The position numbers and the translations under genes were made by a program. From positions 113,008-177,007 of the forward strand of contig BNBH01000018.1 in assembly GCA_014655195.1 (NCBI GenBank): a stretch of 64,000 bases of DNA, written 5' to 3'. Origin of the DNA: Streptomyces cellulosae (GTDB lineage Bacteria; Actinomycetota; Actinomycetes; Streptomycetales; Streptomycetaceae). The notes beneath the pieces are model-generated. The model was not told the origin of the DNA, ran no database searches, and saw only the letters and a list, made by a program, of their open reading frames with translations. Each line of letters begins with the position of its first letter. Positions within the stretch are counted from its first letter, which is position 1. Below are positions 34,077 to 42,298 of this stretch, one piece after another.

Positions 34077-35609
34077 GTGGACGGAAGCGGCGGGCGCGGA
34101 CAGCCGCGGCCCGGCAACGACGAGTCGGCCGAGCACACCGGGCCCGAGGCCCAGGCCCCCGGCGGCACCGGCGACGCTCCCACGACCCCCTCCGCCCCGA
34201 CGCCCGCCGACACGCAGGACGCCCGGCCCGAGGGGCCCGAGGGCGGGACACCGCAGGACACGGGTGCCGGCCCGGACCACGGCACCGCCCCCGACGGCCA
34301 GGCCCCCGCGCCCGGCCAGGACCGGCACCGCACCCCGGCGCACACCGAACCCCCCGCCCGCCCCTCCCACACTCCCCCCGGGCATCCTGACCACCCCGAC
34401 CATCCGTTCGCCCACTCCGGCGACGGCAAGGGACAGGCCCCGCAGCGCCCCGAGGAGCGCAAGCGCGGCGGGCTGCTGATGGGCCGCCCCTTCGGCGTCC
34501 CCGTGTACGTCGCGCCCAGCTGGTTCCTCGTCGCCATCCTCATCACCTGGGTGTTCGGCGGCCAGATCGACCGCGTCCTGCCCGAGCTGGGCGCGGCCAG
34601 CTACCTGGTCTCCCTGTTCTTCGCGGTCGCCTTCTACGCCTCCGTGCTGGTGCACGAGCTCGCCCACACCCTCGCCGCCCTCCGCTTCAAGCTCCCGGTG
34701 CGCCGCATCCAGCTCCAGTTCTTCGGCGGCGTCTCCGAGATCGAGAAGGAGGCCGAGACACCCGGCAGAGAGTTCGTGCTGGCGTTCGTCGGCCCGCTGC
34801 TCTCCCTGGTGCTCGCCGGGCTGTTCTACCTCGGCCTGCTCGCCGTCGACCCCGCCAGCGTGCCCGGCGTGCTGCTCGCCGGACTGATGGTGTCCAACCT
34901 CATCGTGGCCGCCTTCAACCTGCTGCCCGGCCTGCCGCTGGACGGCGGCCGGATGCTCCGCGCGGTCGTCTGGGCGATCACCGGCCGGCCCATGACCGGC
35001 ACCGTCGCCGCCGCCTGGGTGGGCCGCGCCCTCGCCGTCTGCGTGCTGATCGGGCTGCCGCTGCTCACCCAGTCCGGGGCGCTCGGCTCCGACGCCGTGG
35101 ACAACGTCGGCATGGACACCGTCCTCGACGCGCTGCTCGCCGCCATCCTCGCCGCGATCATCTGGACCGGCGCCGGCAACAGCCTGCGCATGGCACGCCT
35201 GCGCGAACACCTGCCCGAGCTGCGCGCCCGCACCCTCACCCGCCGCGCGGTCCCCGTGGAGAGCGACACCCCGCTCTCCGAGGCGCTGCGCCGGGCCAAC
35301 GCGGCCGGCGCCCGCGCGCTGGTCGTCGTCGACGCGGAAGGCGTGCCGGTCTCCCTGGTCCGCGAGGCCGCGATCGTCGGCGTCCCTGAGCACCGGCGCC
35401 CCTGGGTGCCGGTCGGCACCCTCGCCCAGGACATCACCGAGGGCATGCGCGTCTCCGCGGAGCTGGCCGGGGAGGAGCTGCTGGACGCGCTGCGCGCGAC
35501 GCCCGCCACCGAGTACCTGGTGGTCGAGGAGACCGGCGAGATCTACGGCGTGCTGTCCGCCGCCGACGTGGAGCGGGCCTTCGTCAAGGCCATGGCGCGC
35601 CCCTCCTGA
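34077..35609 (+). CDS. Site-2-protease-family M50 metalloprotease with CBS domains
   Basis: A 510-residue membrane protease. Residues 1-130 are Pro/Gly-rich and probably disordered. Transmembrane helices start near 148. The zinc site is HELAH at 193-197 and the third ligand is in NLLPGLPLDGG at 281-291, both intact. Two CBS motifs occupy about 385-505 (DTPLSEALRRANAAGARALVVVD, then TPATEYLVVEETGEIYGVLSAADV), as in SpoIVFB-like subgroup enzymes sensing nucleotides. It cleaves membrane-spanning substrates in the bilayer; the target is unknown. The GTG start is preceded by GAGGGG. It is followed 62 bp later by trmI. Confidence 0.9.
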   Translation: MDGSGGRGQPRPGNDESAEHTGPEAQAPGGTGDAPTTPSAPTPADTQDARPEGPEGGTPQDTGAGPDHGTAPDGQAPAPGQDRHRTPAHTEPPARPSHTPPGHPDHPDHPFAHSGDGKGQAPQRPEERKRGGLLMGRPFGVPVYVAPSWFLVAILITWVFGGQIDRVLPELGAASYLVSLFFAVAFYASVLVHELAHTLAALRFKLPVRRIQLQFFGGVSEIEKEAETPGREFVLAFVGPLLSLVLAGLFYLGLLAVDPASVPGVLLAGLMVSNLIVAAFNLLPGLPLDGGRMLRAVVWAITGRPMTGTVAAAWVGRALAVCVLIGLPLLTQSGALGSDAVDNVGMDTVLDALLAAILAAIIWTGAGNSLRMARLREHLPELRARTLTRRAVPVESDTPLSEALRRANAAGARALVVVDAEGVPVSLVREAAIVGVPEHRRPWVPVGTLAQDITEGMRVSAELAGEELLDALRATPATEYLVVEETGEIYGVLSAADVERAFVKAMARPS

Positions 35610-35659
35610 CCCGCCCGCCCCCGCCGCCGGCCGTGGTCGGCCGGCCCTCCCGGGACCGG

Positions 35660-35665
35660 TAGGCT
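35660..35665 (+). promoter_or_regulatory. -10 element, leaderless trmI promoter
   Basis: TAGGCT ends six bases before the ATG at 35672; no Shine-Dalgarno sequence is present. Confidence 0.55.
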
Positions 35666-35671
35666 GGTCAC

Positions 35672-36574
35672 ATGTCCGAACCGACCGGTGCCGCCCGCAG
35701 GCGCGGGCCCTTCAAGGTCGGGGACCAGGTACAGCTGACCGACCCCAAGGGCCGCCACTACACGTTCACGCTCGAGGCCGGGAAGAACTTCCACACCCAC
35801 AAGGGTTCCTTCCCCCACGACGAACTGATCGGCGCTCCCGAGGGCAGCGTTGTCCGCACCACCGGGAACGTCGCCTATCTCGCGCTGCGCCCCCTGCTCC
35901 CCGACTACGTCCTGTCCATGCCCCGCGGGGCAGCCGTCGTCTACCCGAAGGACGCGGGGCAGATCCTCGCCTTCGCCGACATCTTCCCCGGCGCGCGCGT
36001 CGTCGAGGCGGGCGTGGGCTCCGGCTCGCTCAGCAGCTTCCTGCTGCGCGCCATCGGCGACCAGGGCATGCTGCACTCCTACGAGCGCCGCGAGGACTTC
36101 GCCGACATCGCCCGGCAGAACGTCGAGCGCTACTTCGGCGGCCCGCACCCCGCCTGGCAGCTCACCGTGGGCGACCTCCAGGACAACCTGTCCGACACGG
36201 ACGTCGACCGCGTCATCCTCGACATGCTCGCCCCCTGGGAGTGCCTGGAGGCCGTCTCCAAGGCGCTCGTCCCCGGCGGCATCCTCTGCTGCTACGTGGC
36301 CACCACCACCCAGCTCGCCCGGACCGTCGAGTCCATCCGGGAGATCGGCTGCTTCAACGAGCCGACCGCCTGGGAGACGATGATCCGCAACTGGCACATC
36401 GAGGGCCTGGCCGTCCGCCCCGACCACCGGATGATCGGCCACACCGGCTTCCTCCTCACCGCCCGCCGGCTCGCCGACGGCGTCGAGCCGCCCATGCGCC
36501 GGCGCCGCCCGGCCAAGGGCGCCTACGGCGAGGACTACTCCGGCCCCAACGCCGACGGAGGCACCGGCCGCTGA
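35672..36574 (+). CDS. trmI: tRNA (adenine-N1)-methyltransferase TrmI
   Basis: A 300-residue SAM-dependent enzyme that makes m1A58 in the T-loop of tRNAs. The N-terminal beta domain is at 8-75 (GPFKVGDQVQLTDPKGRHYTFTLEAGKNFHTHKG). The Rossmann methyltransferase has the SAM loop VVEAGVGSGSLSSFLL near 110-125 and the catalytic-region Asp in VDRVILDMLAPWECLE near 185-200. The protein is complete and of normal actinobacterial length, with a disordered tail. Its mRNA is likely leaderless. In actinobacteria it commonly sits upstream of the arc/proteasome locus, as here. Confidence 0.95.
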   Translation: MSEPTGAARRRGPFKVGDQVQLTDPKGRHYTFTLEAGKNFHTHKGSFPHDELIGAPEGSVVRTTGNVAYLALRPLLPDYVLSMPRGAAVVYPKDAGQILAFADIFPGARVVEAGVGSGSLSSFLLRAIGDQGMLHSYERREDFADIARQNVERYFGGPHPAWQLTVGDLQDNLSDTDVDRVILDMLAPWECLEAVSKALVPGGILCCYVATTTQLARTVESIREIGCFNEPTAWETMIRNWHIEGLAVRPDHRMIGHTGFLLTARRLADGVEPPMRRRRPAKGAYGEDYSGPNADGGTGR

Positions 36575-36600
36575 CGCGGTCCGCACCCCCTCAACGCAAC

Positions 36601-36650
36601 GGCGCCGTGGCGCGGTTCCGGTACGACACCAGGAACTGCGCCACGGCGCC
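36601..36650 (+). terminator. trmI terminator
   Basis: A 19-bp stem with one G-T pair (36601-36619 with 36632-36650) and a 12-base loop starts 27 bp after the trmI stop. Confidence 0.85.
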
Positions 36651-36794
36651 GACGCATTGACGCCCGGGCCCGCACCGGACCCCCACGGCACCTTCGCGGG
36701 ACGACTGCGGACCCCGCCGTTCCCTCCGTCCTGTGACGTGTGGCACGATGCTGGCCACCCCCCACCGGCACAGCCCTCACAGGAGACACTCCTC

Positions 36795-37370
36795 GTGCAG
36801 TCTTCCGCCGTACCGGAGCTCGCCCACACGCACGCCCGGCCCATCCACTGGGTCGCCACCGCCACCGCCGTCGCCGGTGTCGTGGCGCTCTCCTCCGTCC
36901 TGCAGCCCGACCACGCGACCGCCGCCGCGCCGGGCGCCCCGCACACCAAGAACGCGCCGGCGCAGGCGCTGCCGCCGGACCCGGCCGACGTGGAGTTCCC
37001 GCTCGACTGCGGCCCCGTGAAGCTGGTGGTGAAGAAGCGGGCGTCCGGCGACCTCGACGGCGACGGCCGCCCCGAGACGGTCGCCGCGGTCCACTGCGAC
37101 GCCCCGATGGGCACCCCGCCCGACGGCGTCTACGTGGTCACGCGGGCCGCCGGCGCCGAGCCGCGCGTGGTGGCCACGCTCGTCGACCCCAAGGACCGCA
37201 CCAACGTCGAGGACTTCGCCGTAGGCGACGGGGACGTCGTCGCCACGCTGCTCGGCTACTCGTCCACCGACGTGCCCCGTTGCTGTCCCGACGTGCGCGA
37301 GACCGTGAAGTGGCGCTGGGAGAACGGCGCGTTCGTCCGCTCCGCGCCCTCCGACGCGCGGAGCGTGTGA
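36795..37370 (+). CDS. Secreted or membrane-anchored protein of unknown function
   Basis: A 191-residue protein I cannot place in a family. An N-terminal hydrophobic segment (about residues 18-36, WVATATAVAGVVALSS) is followed by Ala/Pro-rich sequence and ATAAAPG, so it is exported as a signal-peptide or anchored protein. The mature part has GDLDGDGRPETVAAVHCD, like a calcium-binding FG-GAP/integrin-repeat loop, and four Cys (two in RCCPD) that could form disulfides. Start: GTG at 36795 with AGGAG eleven bases upstream. It lies between trmI and the convergent ferredoxin gene. Confidence 0.8.
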   Translation: MQSSAVPELAHTHARPIHWVATATAVAGVVALSSVLQPDHATAAAPGAPHTKNAPAQALPPDPADVEFPLDCGPVKLVVKKRASGDLDGDGRPETVAAVHCDAPMGTPPDGVYVVTRAAGAEPRVVATLVDPKDRTNVEDFAVGDGDVVATLLGYSSTDVPRCCPDVRETVKWRWENGAFVRSAPSDARSV

Positions 37371-37393
37371 CCCGCACGCGGGCGCGCGCCGGC

Positions 37394-37413
37394 CACACGC
37401 TCCCGGGCGTGTG
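37394..37413. terminator. Small hairpin between convergent genes
   Basis: CACACGC and GCGTGTG pair around TCCCGG, 23 bp after the stop of the secreted-protein gene. A modest terminator. Confidence 0.5.
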
Positions 37414-37460
37414 AGGGAATCGGACGGACGAACCGGGTGTGACCCGCCGTGCGGTGGCGG

Positions 37461-37760
37461 TCACCCCGCGTCGGGCCCGTACACCTCCACGCTGTCCGAG
37501 ACGCGCCGTACGTGGATGCACTCGCCGGGACACTCGTTCGCGGAGTCGACGACGTCCGTGAGGAGCGTCAGCGGGACGGGCGTTGCCGCGCCCTTCTCCT
37601 GGAGCAGCTCGTCCTGCTCGTTCTTCACGTACGCGAGACCGTCGATGTCCAGCTCGAACACCTCGGGCGCGTACTGGGCGCAGATGCCGTCGCCGGTACA
37701 CAGATCCTGGTCGATCCAGACCTCCAGGGCCTCGGCGCCGGTTGCGGCCTCCTGCTGCAC
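37461..37760 (-). CDS. 3Fe-4S-type ferredoxin
   Basis: A 99-residue single-cluster ferredoxin. The cluster ligands are CTGDGIC (Cys spaced by five, near residues 21-27) and the distant CPGECI near 76-81. This arrangement, with a non-Cys residue in place of one ligand, is that of [3Fe-4S] ferredoxins serving actinobacterial P450s. An acidic surface (ELDIDG, NEQDELLQE) supports electron-transfer docking. It starts with GTG behind AGGAGAG and is divergent from arc. Partner unknown; a P450 is encoded in the window at 61.2 kb but far away. Confidence 0.9.
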   Translation of the reverse strand: MQQEAATGAEALEVWIDQDLCTGDGICAQYAPEVFELDIDGLAYVKNEQDELLQEKGAATPVPLTLLTDVVDSANECPGECIHVRRVSDSVEVYGPDAG

Positions 37761-38011
37761 GATCGTCTCTCCTGCCGTCGGGTTCGCCGAGCTGTGCGGG
37801 AATCAGGCCAGCTCTGACGGGTGTTGAACACGTCGACCCTAACGCCGACTGGGTTCCGATCATTCTCGTTGGGTATTCCCCTGGCGTGAGGGAGAGCGCA
37901 AGGGTGAAGATCGGACACACCCCGACCGTCTTTGTGATCTAGGGGTTTCAATCGACACCCGCCCAGGTAGGGTCTGGAAGCGTCCAGCTCCCCTTGGAGG
38001 AGGTGAGGACC

Positions 38012-39778
38012 GTGGCAGCCCACGACGACGACATGAACCGCGGCATCCGCCCGGGACGCGGGTCCGACGACCCGGCCGGGCAGATCGCCTACCTTGAGCA
38101 GGAGATCGCCGTCCTGCGACGCAAGCTCGCCGACTCTCCGCGGCACACGAGAATTCTCGAAGAGCGGATCGTCGAGCTGCAGACCAATCTGGCCGGCGTG
38201 TCCGCCCAGAACGAACGGCTGGCGAGCACCCTCCGTGAGGCCCGCGACCAGATCGTGGCCCTCAAGGAGGAGGTCGACCGGCTCGCCCAGCCCCCGGCCG
38301 GCTTCGGCGTCTTCCTCGCGGCGAACGAGGACGGCACGGCCGACATCTTCACCGGCGGCCGCAAGCTGCGGGTGAACGTCAGCCCGAACGTCGAGCTGGA
38401 GGAGCTCCGGCGCGGCCAGGAAGTGATGCTCAACGAAGCGCTCAACGTGGTCGAGGCCATGAAGTTCGAGCGCGTGGGCGAGATCGTCACCCTCAAGGAG
38501 ATCCTGGAGGACGGCGAGCGGGCCCTGGTCCTGGGCCACACCGACGAGGAACGGGTGGTGCGGCTCGCCGAGCCGCTGCTGGACGTCACCATCCGCGCCG
38601 GCGACGCCCTGCTCCTGGAGCCCCGCTCCGGGTACGTCTACGAGGTCGTGCCCAAGAGCGAGGTCGAGGAGCTCGTCCTCGAGGAAGTCCCCGACATCGG
38701 CTACGAGCAGATCGGCGGCCTCGGCAACCAGATCGAGGCCATCCGCGACGCGGTCGAGCTGCCGTACCTCTACCCCGACCTGTTCAAGGAGCACGAGCTG
38801 CGGCCGCCGAAGGGCGTCCTGCTCTACGGGCCTCCCGGCTGTGGAAAGACGCTCATCGCCAAGGCCGTGGCGAACTCGCTGGCCAAGAAGGTCGCCGAGG
38901 TCACCGGTGTCGCCGCCGGCAAGAGCTTCTTCCTCAACATCAAGGGCCCCGAGCTGCTGAACAAGTACGTCGGTGAGACCGAGCGGCAGATCCGCCTGGT
39001 CTTCCAGCGGGCCCGGGAGAAGGCCAGCGAGGGCACCCCCGTCATCGTCTTCTTCGACGAGATGGAGTCCCTCTTCCGCACCCGAGGCTCCGGTGTCAGC
39101 TCGGACGTGGAGAACACCATCGTCCCGCAGCTGCTCGCCGAGATCGACGGTGTCGAGGGCCTGCAGAACGTGGTCGTGATCGGCGCCTCCAACCGTGAGG
39201 ACATGATCGACCCGGCCATCCTGCGTCCCGGCCGGCTGGACGTGAAGATCAAGATCGAGCGTCCGGACGCCGAGGCGGCCAAGGACATCTTCGGCAAGTA
39301 CCTCACCGAGCGCCTCCCGCTGCACGCCGACGACCTCGCCGAGCACGGCGGCGACAAGGCCATGACGGTCCAGAGCATGATCCAGACCGCCGTGGAACAG
39401 ATGTACGCCGAATCCGAGGAGAACCGCTTCCTGGAAGTCACCTACGCCAACGGCGACAAGGAAGTCCTGTACTTCAAGGACTTCAATTCCGGCGCCATGA
39501 TCGAGAACATCGTGGGCCGCGCCAAGAAGATGGCGATCAAGGACTTCCTGGAGAAGAACCAGAAGGGTCTGCGCGTCTCCCACCTCCTCCAGGCCTGCGT
39601 GGACGAGTTCAAGGAGAACGAGGACCTGCCCAACACCACCAACCCGGACGACTGGGCCCGGATCTCCGGAAAGAAGGGCGAGCGGATTGTTTACATCCGC
39701 ACCCTCATCACCGGAAAGCAGGGCGCGGACACCGGACGCTCCATCGACACGGTGGCGAACACCGGTCAGTACCTGTAA
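38012..39778 (+). CDS. arc: Proteasome-activating AAA+ ATPase ARC (Mpa)
   Basis: A 588-residue hexameric unfoldase that binds pupylated proteins and feeds them into the 20S core. Order: N-terminal coiled coil (about 25-85, QIAYLEQEIAVLRRKLAD) that captures Pup; two OB-like domains (90-240); an AAA+ module with Walker A GPPGCGKT at about 273 and Walker B VIVFFDEME at about 344; and the C-terminal QYL tail that docks into the PrcA ring. The GTG at 38012 is preceded by GGAGGTGAGG; a TTG at 37994 inside that stretch is rejected. It opens the pupylation locus, followed by dop after a terminator. Confidence 0.97.
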   Translation: MAAHDDDMNRGIRPGRGSDDPAGQIAYLEQEIAVLRRKLADSPRHTRILEERIVELQTNLAGVSAQNERLASTLREARDQIVALKEEVDRLAQPPAGFGVFLAANEDGTADIFTGGRKLRVNVSPNVELEELRRGQEVMLNEALNVVEAMKFERVGEIVTLKEILEDGERALVLGHTDEERVVRLAEPLLDVTIRAGDALLLEPRSGYVYEVVPKSEVEELVLEEVPDIGYEQIGGLGNQIEAIRDAVELPYLYPDLFKEHELRPPKGVLLYGPPGCGKTLIAKAVANSLAKKVAEVTGVAAGKSFFLNIKGPELLNKYVGETERQIRLVFQRAREKASEGTPVIVFFDEMESLFRTRGSGVSSDVENTIVPQLLAEIDGVEGLQNVVVIGASNREDMIDPAILRPGRLDVKIKIERPDAEAAKDIFGKYLTERLPLHADDLAEHGGDKAMTVQSMIQTAVEQMYAESEENRFLEVTYANGDKEVLYFKDFNSGAMIENIVGRAKKMAIKDFLEKNQKGLRVSHLLQACVDEFKENEDLPNTTNPDDWARISGKKGERIVYIRTLITGKQGADTGRSIDTVANTGQYL

Positions 39779-39787
39779 AAGCGAGGG

Positions 39788-39822
39788 CGGCTGCGGGTGC
39801 CCACCACGGGTACCCGCAGCCG
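39788..39822 (+). terminator. arc terminator
   Basis: A 15-bp stem with one G-T pair (39788-39802 with 39808-39822), loop ACCAC, and a T-run at 39828-39832, i.e. a classical intrinsic terminator. Confidence 0.9.
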
Positions 39823-40010
39823 ACTGCTTTTCGGTGCCACGGCTGGAGCACAGCAATGACGCAAATGATCTCCCCACCAGCGCAAAGGCGTTCTAGGCTC
39901 TTCCGTACCGCCGAGTCGCGCAGTGCGGGGACGGGCACCGCACACGCACCGGAGCGCCAGCGGTACTGCGGCGCCCCCGACCGGGGACGCCGCCGGGCAA
40001 GGAGGGCCGC

Positions 40011-41522
40011 ATGACCGTACGGCGAGTAATGGGCATCGAGACGGAGTACGGAATCTCCGTCCCCGGCCACCCCAACGCCAATGCCATGCTCACCTCGTCC
40101 CAGATCGTGAACGCCTACGCGGCGGCGATGCACCGGGCCCGACGGGCCCGCTGGGACTTCGAGGAGGAGAATCCGCTGCGGGACGCGCGAGGCTTCGACC
40201 TCACCCGCGAGGCCGCCGACGCCAGCCAGCTCACCGACGAGGACATCGGCCTGGCCAACGTCATCCTGACCAACGGAGCGCGGCTCTACGTCGACCACGC
40301 CCATCCGGAGTACAGCGCCCCCGAGGTCACCAACCCGCGGGACGCCGTGCTGTGGGACAAGGCCGGCGAGCGGATCATGGCCGAGGCGGCGGAGCGGGCC
40401 GCGGCGCTTCCCGGCGCCCAGCCGATCCACCTGTACAAGAACAACACCGACAACAAGGGCGCGTCCTACGGCACGCACGAGAACTACCTGATGAAGCGGG
40501 AGACCCCCTTCTCGGACATCGTGCGCCATCTGACGCCGTTCTTCGTCTCCCGGCAGGTCTTCACCGGCGCGGGCCGCGTCGGCATCGGCCAGGACGGCCA
40601 CGAGCACGGCTTCCAGATCAGCCAGCGTGCGGACTACTTCGAGGTCGAGGTCGGCCTCGAGACCACGCTGAAGCGCCCCATCATCAACACGCGCGACGAG
40701 CCGCACGCGGACGCCGAGAAGTACCGGCGGCTGCATGTGATCATCGGCGACGCGAACCTTTCCGAGATCTCGACCTATCTCAAGCTCGGCACGACGGCGC
40801 TGGTGCTGTCCATGATCGAGGACGGGTTCATCGCCGTGGACCTGGCCGTCGACCAGCCGGTACGGACCCTGCACCAGGTGTCGCACGACCCGTCCCTGAA
40901 GCACCTCGTCACGCTCCGCAGCGGCCGCACGCTGACCGCCGTGCAGCTCCAGATGGAGTACTACGAGCTCGGCCGTAAATACGTCGAGGAGCGCTTCGGG
41001 GCCGACGCCGACGAGCAGACCAAGGACGTCCTCGCCCGCTGGGAGGACACGCTCACGCGGCTGGAGAACGACCCGATGAGCCTCGCCGGCGAGCTCGACT
41101 GGGTCGCCAAGCGGGAGCTCATGGAGGGCTACCGGCGCCGCGACGGCCTCGACTGGGACGCCGCCCGGCTGCACCTGGTCGACCTGCAGTACGCCGACGT
41201 GCGCCCCGACAAGGGCCTCTACAACCGTCTGGTGGCCCGCGGACGGATGAAGCGGCTGCTCGACGAGTCCGAGGTCGAGCGCGCCCGTACGCAGCCTCCG
41301 GAGGACACCCGCGCCTACTTCCGCGGGCGGTGCCTGGAGCAGTACGCGGACGACGTCGCGGCGGCCTCCTGGGACTCGGTGATCTTCGATCTGCCGGGCC
41401 GGGACTCGCTCCAGCGGGTCCCAACCCTGGAACCGCTTCGCGGAACGCGTAATCACGTCAAGGCGCTCCTGGACCGCTGCCGGACGGCGGAAGACCTGGT
41501 CAGGGTGCTTTCCGGCGGGTGA
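40011..41522 (+). CDS. dop: Depupylase/deamidase Dop
   Basis: A 503-residue carboxylate-amine-ligase-like enzyme that removes Pup from proteins and, where needed, deamidates its C-terminal Gln. It begins MTVRRVMGIETEYGISVPGHPNAN, with the catalytic/metal Glu in ETEYG. Compared with PafA in this window it carries the extra loop after FEEENPLRDARGFDL that is diagnostic of Dop. Shared blocks are YKNNTDNKGASYGTHENYL and INTRDEPHADAEKYRRLHVI. AAGGAGG precedes the ATG. Because the Pup downstream already ends in Glu, depupylation rather than deamidation should be its main task here. Confidence 0.96.
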   Translation: MTVRRVMGIETEYGISVPGHPNANAMLTSSQIVNAYAAAMHRARRARWDFEEENPLRDARGFDLTREAADASQLTDEDIGLANVILTNGARLYVDHAHPEYSAPEVTNPRDAVLWDKAGERIMAEAAERAAALPGAQPIHLYKNNTDNKGASYGTHENYLMKRETPFSDIVRHLTPFFVSRQVFTGAGRVGIGQDGHEHGFQISQRADYFEVEVGLETTLKRPIINTRDEPHADAEKYRRLHVIIGDANLSEISTYLKLGTTALVLSMIEDGFIAVDLAVDQPVRTLHQVSHDPSLKHLVTLRSGRTLTAVQLQMEYYELGRKYVEERFGADADEQTKDVLARWEDTLTRLENDPMSLAGELDWVAKRELMEGYRRRDGLDWDAARLHLVDLQYADVRPDKGLYNRLVARGRMKRLLDESEVERARTQPPEDTRAYFRGRCLEQYADDVAAASWDSVIFDLPGRDSLQRVPTLEPLRGTRNHVKALLDRCRTAEDLVRVLSGG

Positions 41523-41540
41523 GCGGGTGATCCGCGCCCT

Positions 41541-41564
41541 CCCGGGTACCTGCGGATACCCGGG
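41541..41564 (+). terminator. Weak hairpin behind dop
   Basis: CCCGGGTA (41541-41548) and TACCCGGG (41557-41564) pair around eight bases, 18 bp after dop. It may reduce but not block readthrough into pup. Confidence 0.45.
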
Positions 41565-41720
41565 ACGGACCGGCCGGACGGGGTGGAAATCCGCTCGTCC
41601 GGGAATCATCGAGGTGGTCCCCGTACGTTGGAGCAACTGCGGGGGCATTGTCGGACCCGGCGAGTAGGGTCTGATCTTGACCGAGCAACTGTGTCGGGCG
41701 AACCGAGCGGGGTGAGGGTG

Positions 41721-41939
41721 ATGGCGACCAAGGACACCGGCGGCGGACAGCAGAAGGCCACGCGGTCCACCGAGGAGGTCGAGGAGCAGGCGGCGGAGGC
41801 GCAGGCTTCGGAGGACCTCAAGGAGCGTCACGAGAAGCTCAACGACGACGTGGACGACGTCCTGGACGAGATCGACGACGTGCTCGAGGCCAATGCCGAG
41901 GACTTCGTTCGGTCCTTCGTGCAGAAGGGCGGCGAGTAG
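41721..41939 (+). CDS. pup: Prokaryotic ubiquitin-like protein Pup
   Basis: A 72-residue intrinsically disordered tag. The central coiled-coil-forming stretch LKERHEKLNDDVDDVLDEIDDVL binds ARC, and the C-terminus is FVQKGGE. The final Gly-Gly-Glu is what PafA attaches to substrate lysines; here Glu is encoded directly, so the Gln-to-Glu deamidation known from mycobacteria is not needed. The ATG at 41721 gives the standard MATKDTGGG start; the frame open to 41583 is not coding. It lies 198 bp behind dop and upstream of prcB, separated by an endonuclease-VII-like remnant. Confidence 0.97.
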   Translation: MATKDTGGGQQKATRSTEEVEEQAAEAQASEDLKERHEKLNDDVDDVLDEIDDVLEANAEDFVRSFVQKGGE

Positions 41940-42052
41940 CCTCACCGGCTTCGCCGGTTCGGCAGTCACCGCGGAAGCGGTGGTGCGAGGTGGACGCTGT
42001 CCGTGGTCGGTCCTGTGGCCGGTCGCGGGCGGCGTTCGCTCGCCTCTGAGGC

Positions 42053-42298
42053 GTGTCGCGGGCGTGTCGCGGGCGTGCGGGGGGAGTGCGGCCGGCTCTT
42101 CCAGAAGCTGTTGTCGGAAATGTGGATCATTGCTGTGGGGCGGGTAGGGTCCGTGGCGTAATGTGCTTCAACTGCAATTCGGCCATCGGCAAGTTGGGAG
42201 ATGATCCCGACGCTGTTCGTCGGGCAGCTGCCTACCTGGAAGGAACTTCGTGGAAGCCAACACTTCTGGCACCGGGCGTCTGCCGGCTGCCTTCCTGA
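42053..42298 (+). pseudogene. Endonuclease VII-like remnant between pup and prcB
   Basis: Only the C-terminal part of a recombination endonuclease VII (His-Me/HNH-type) protein is recognisable, from 42122: VDHCCGAGRVRG, then MCFNCNSAIGKLGDDPDAV and RRAAAYLEG. Complete homologues are ~100-150 residues and carry an earlier CxxC pair and a DH-x-H centre. Here the upstream CxxC is missing and the second catalytic His is replaced by Cys, so nuclease activity is unlikely. It could start at GTG 42053 (82 codons, with an 11-bp tandem repeat in the first codons) or at ATG 42161 (46 codons). The frame overlaps the start of prcB by 49 bp. S. coelicolor, as I recall, has a gene of this kind at the same place. 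Confidence 0.55.

Noticed and set aside
42100..42170. A simple frameshift joining a CxxC region (CCRKCG) to the endonuclease VII end
   Set aside because: The CCRKCG reading and the VDHCC reading cover the same bases in different frames, so one indel cannot join them in the right order.
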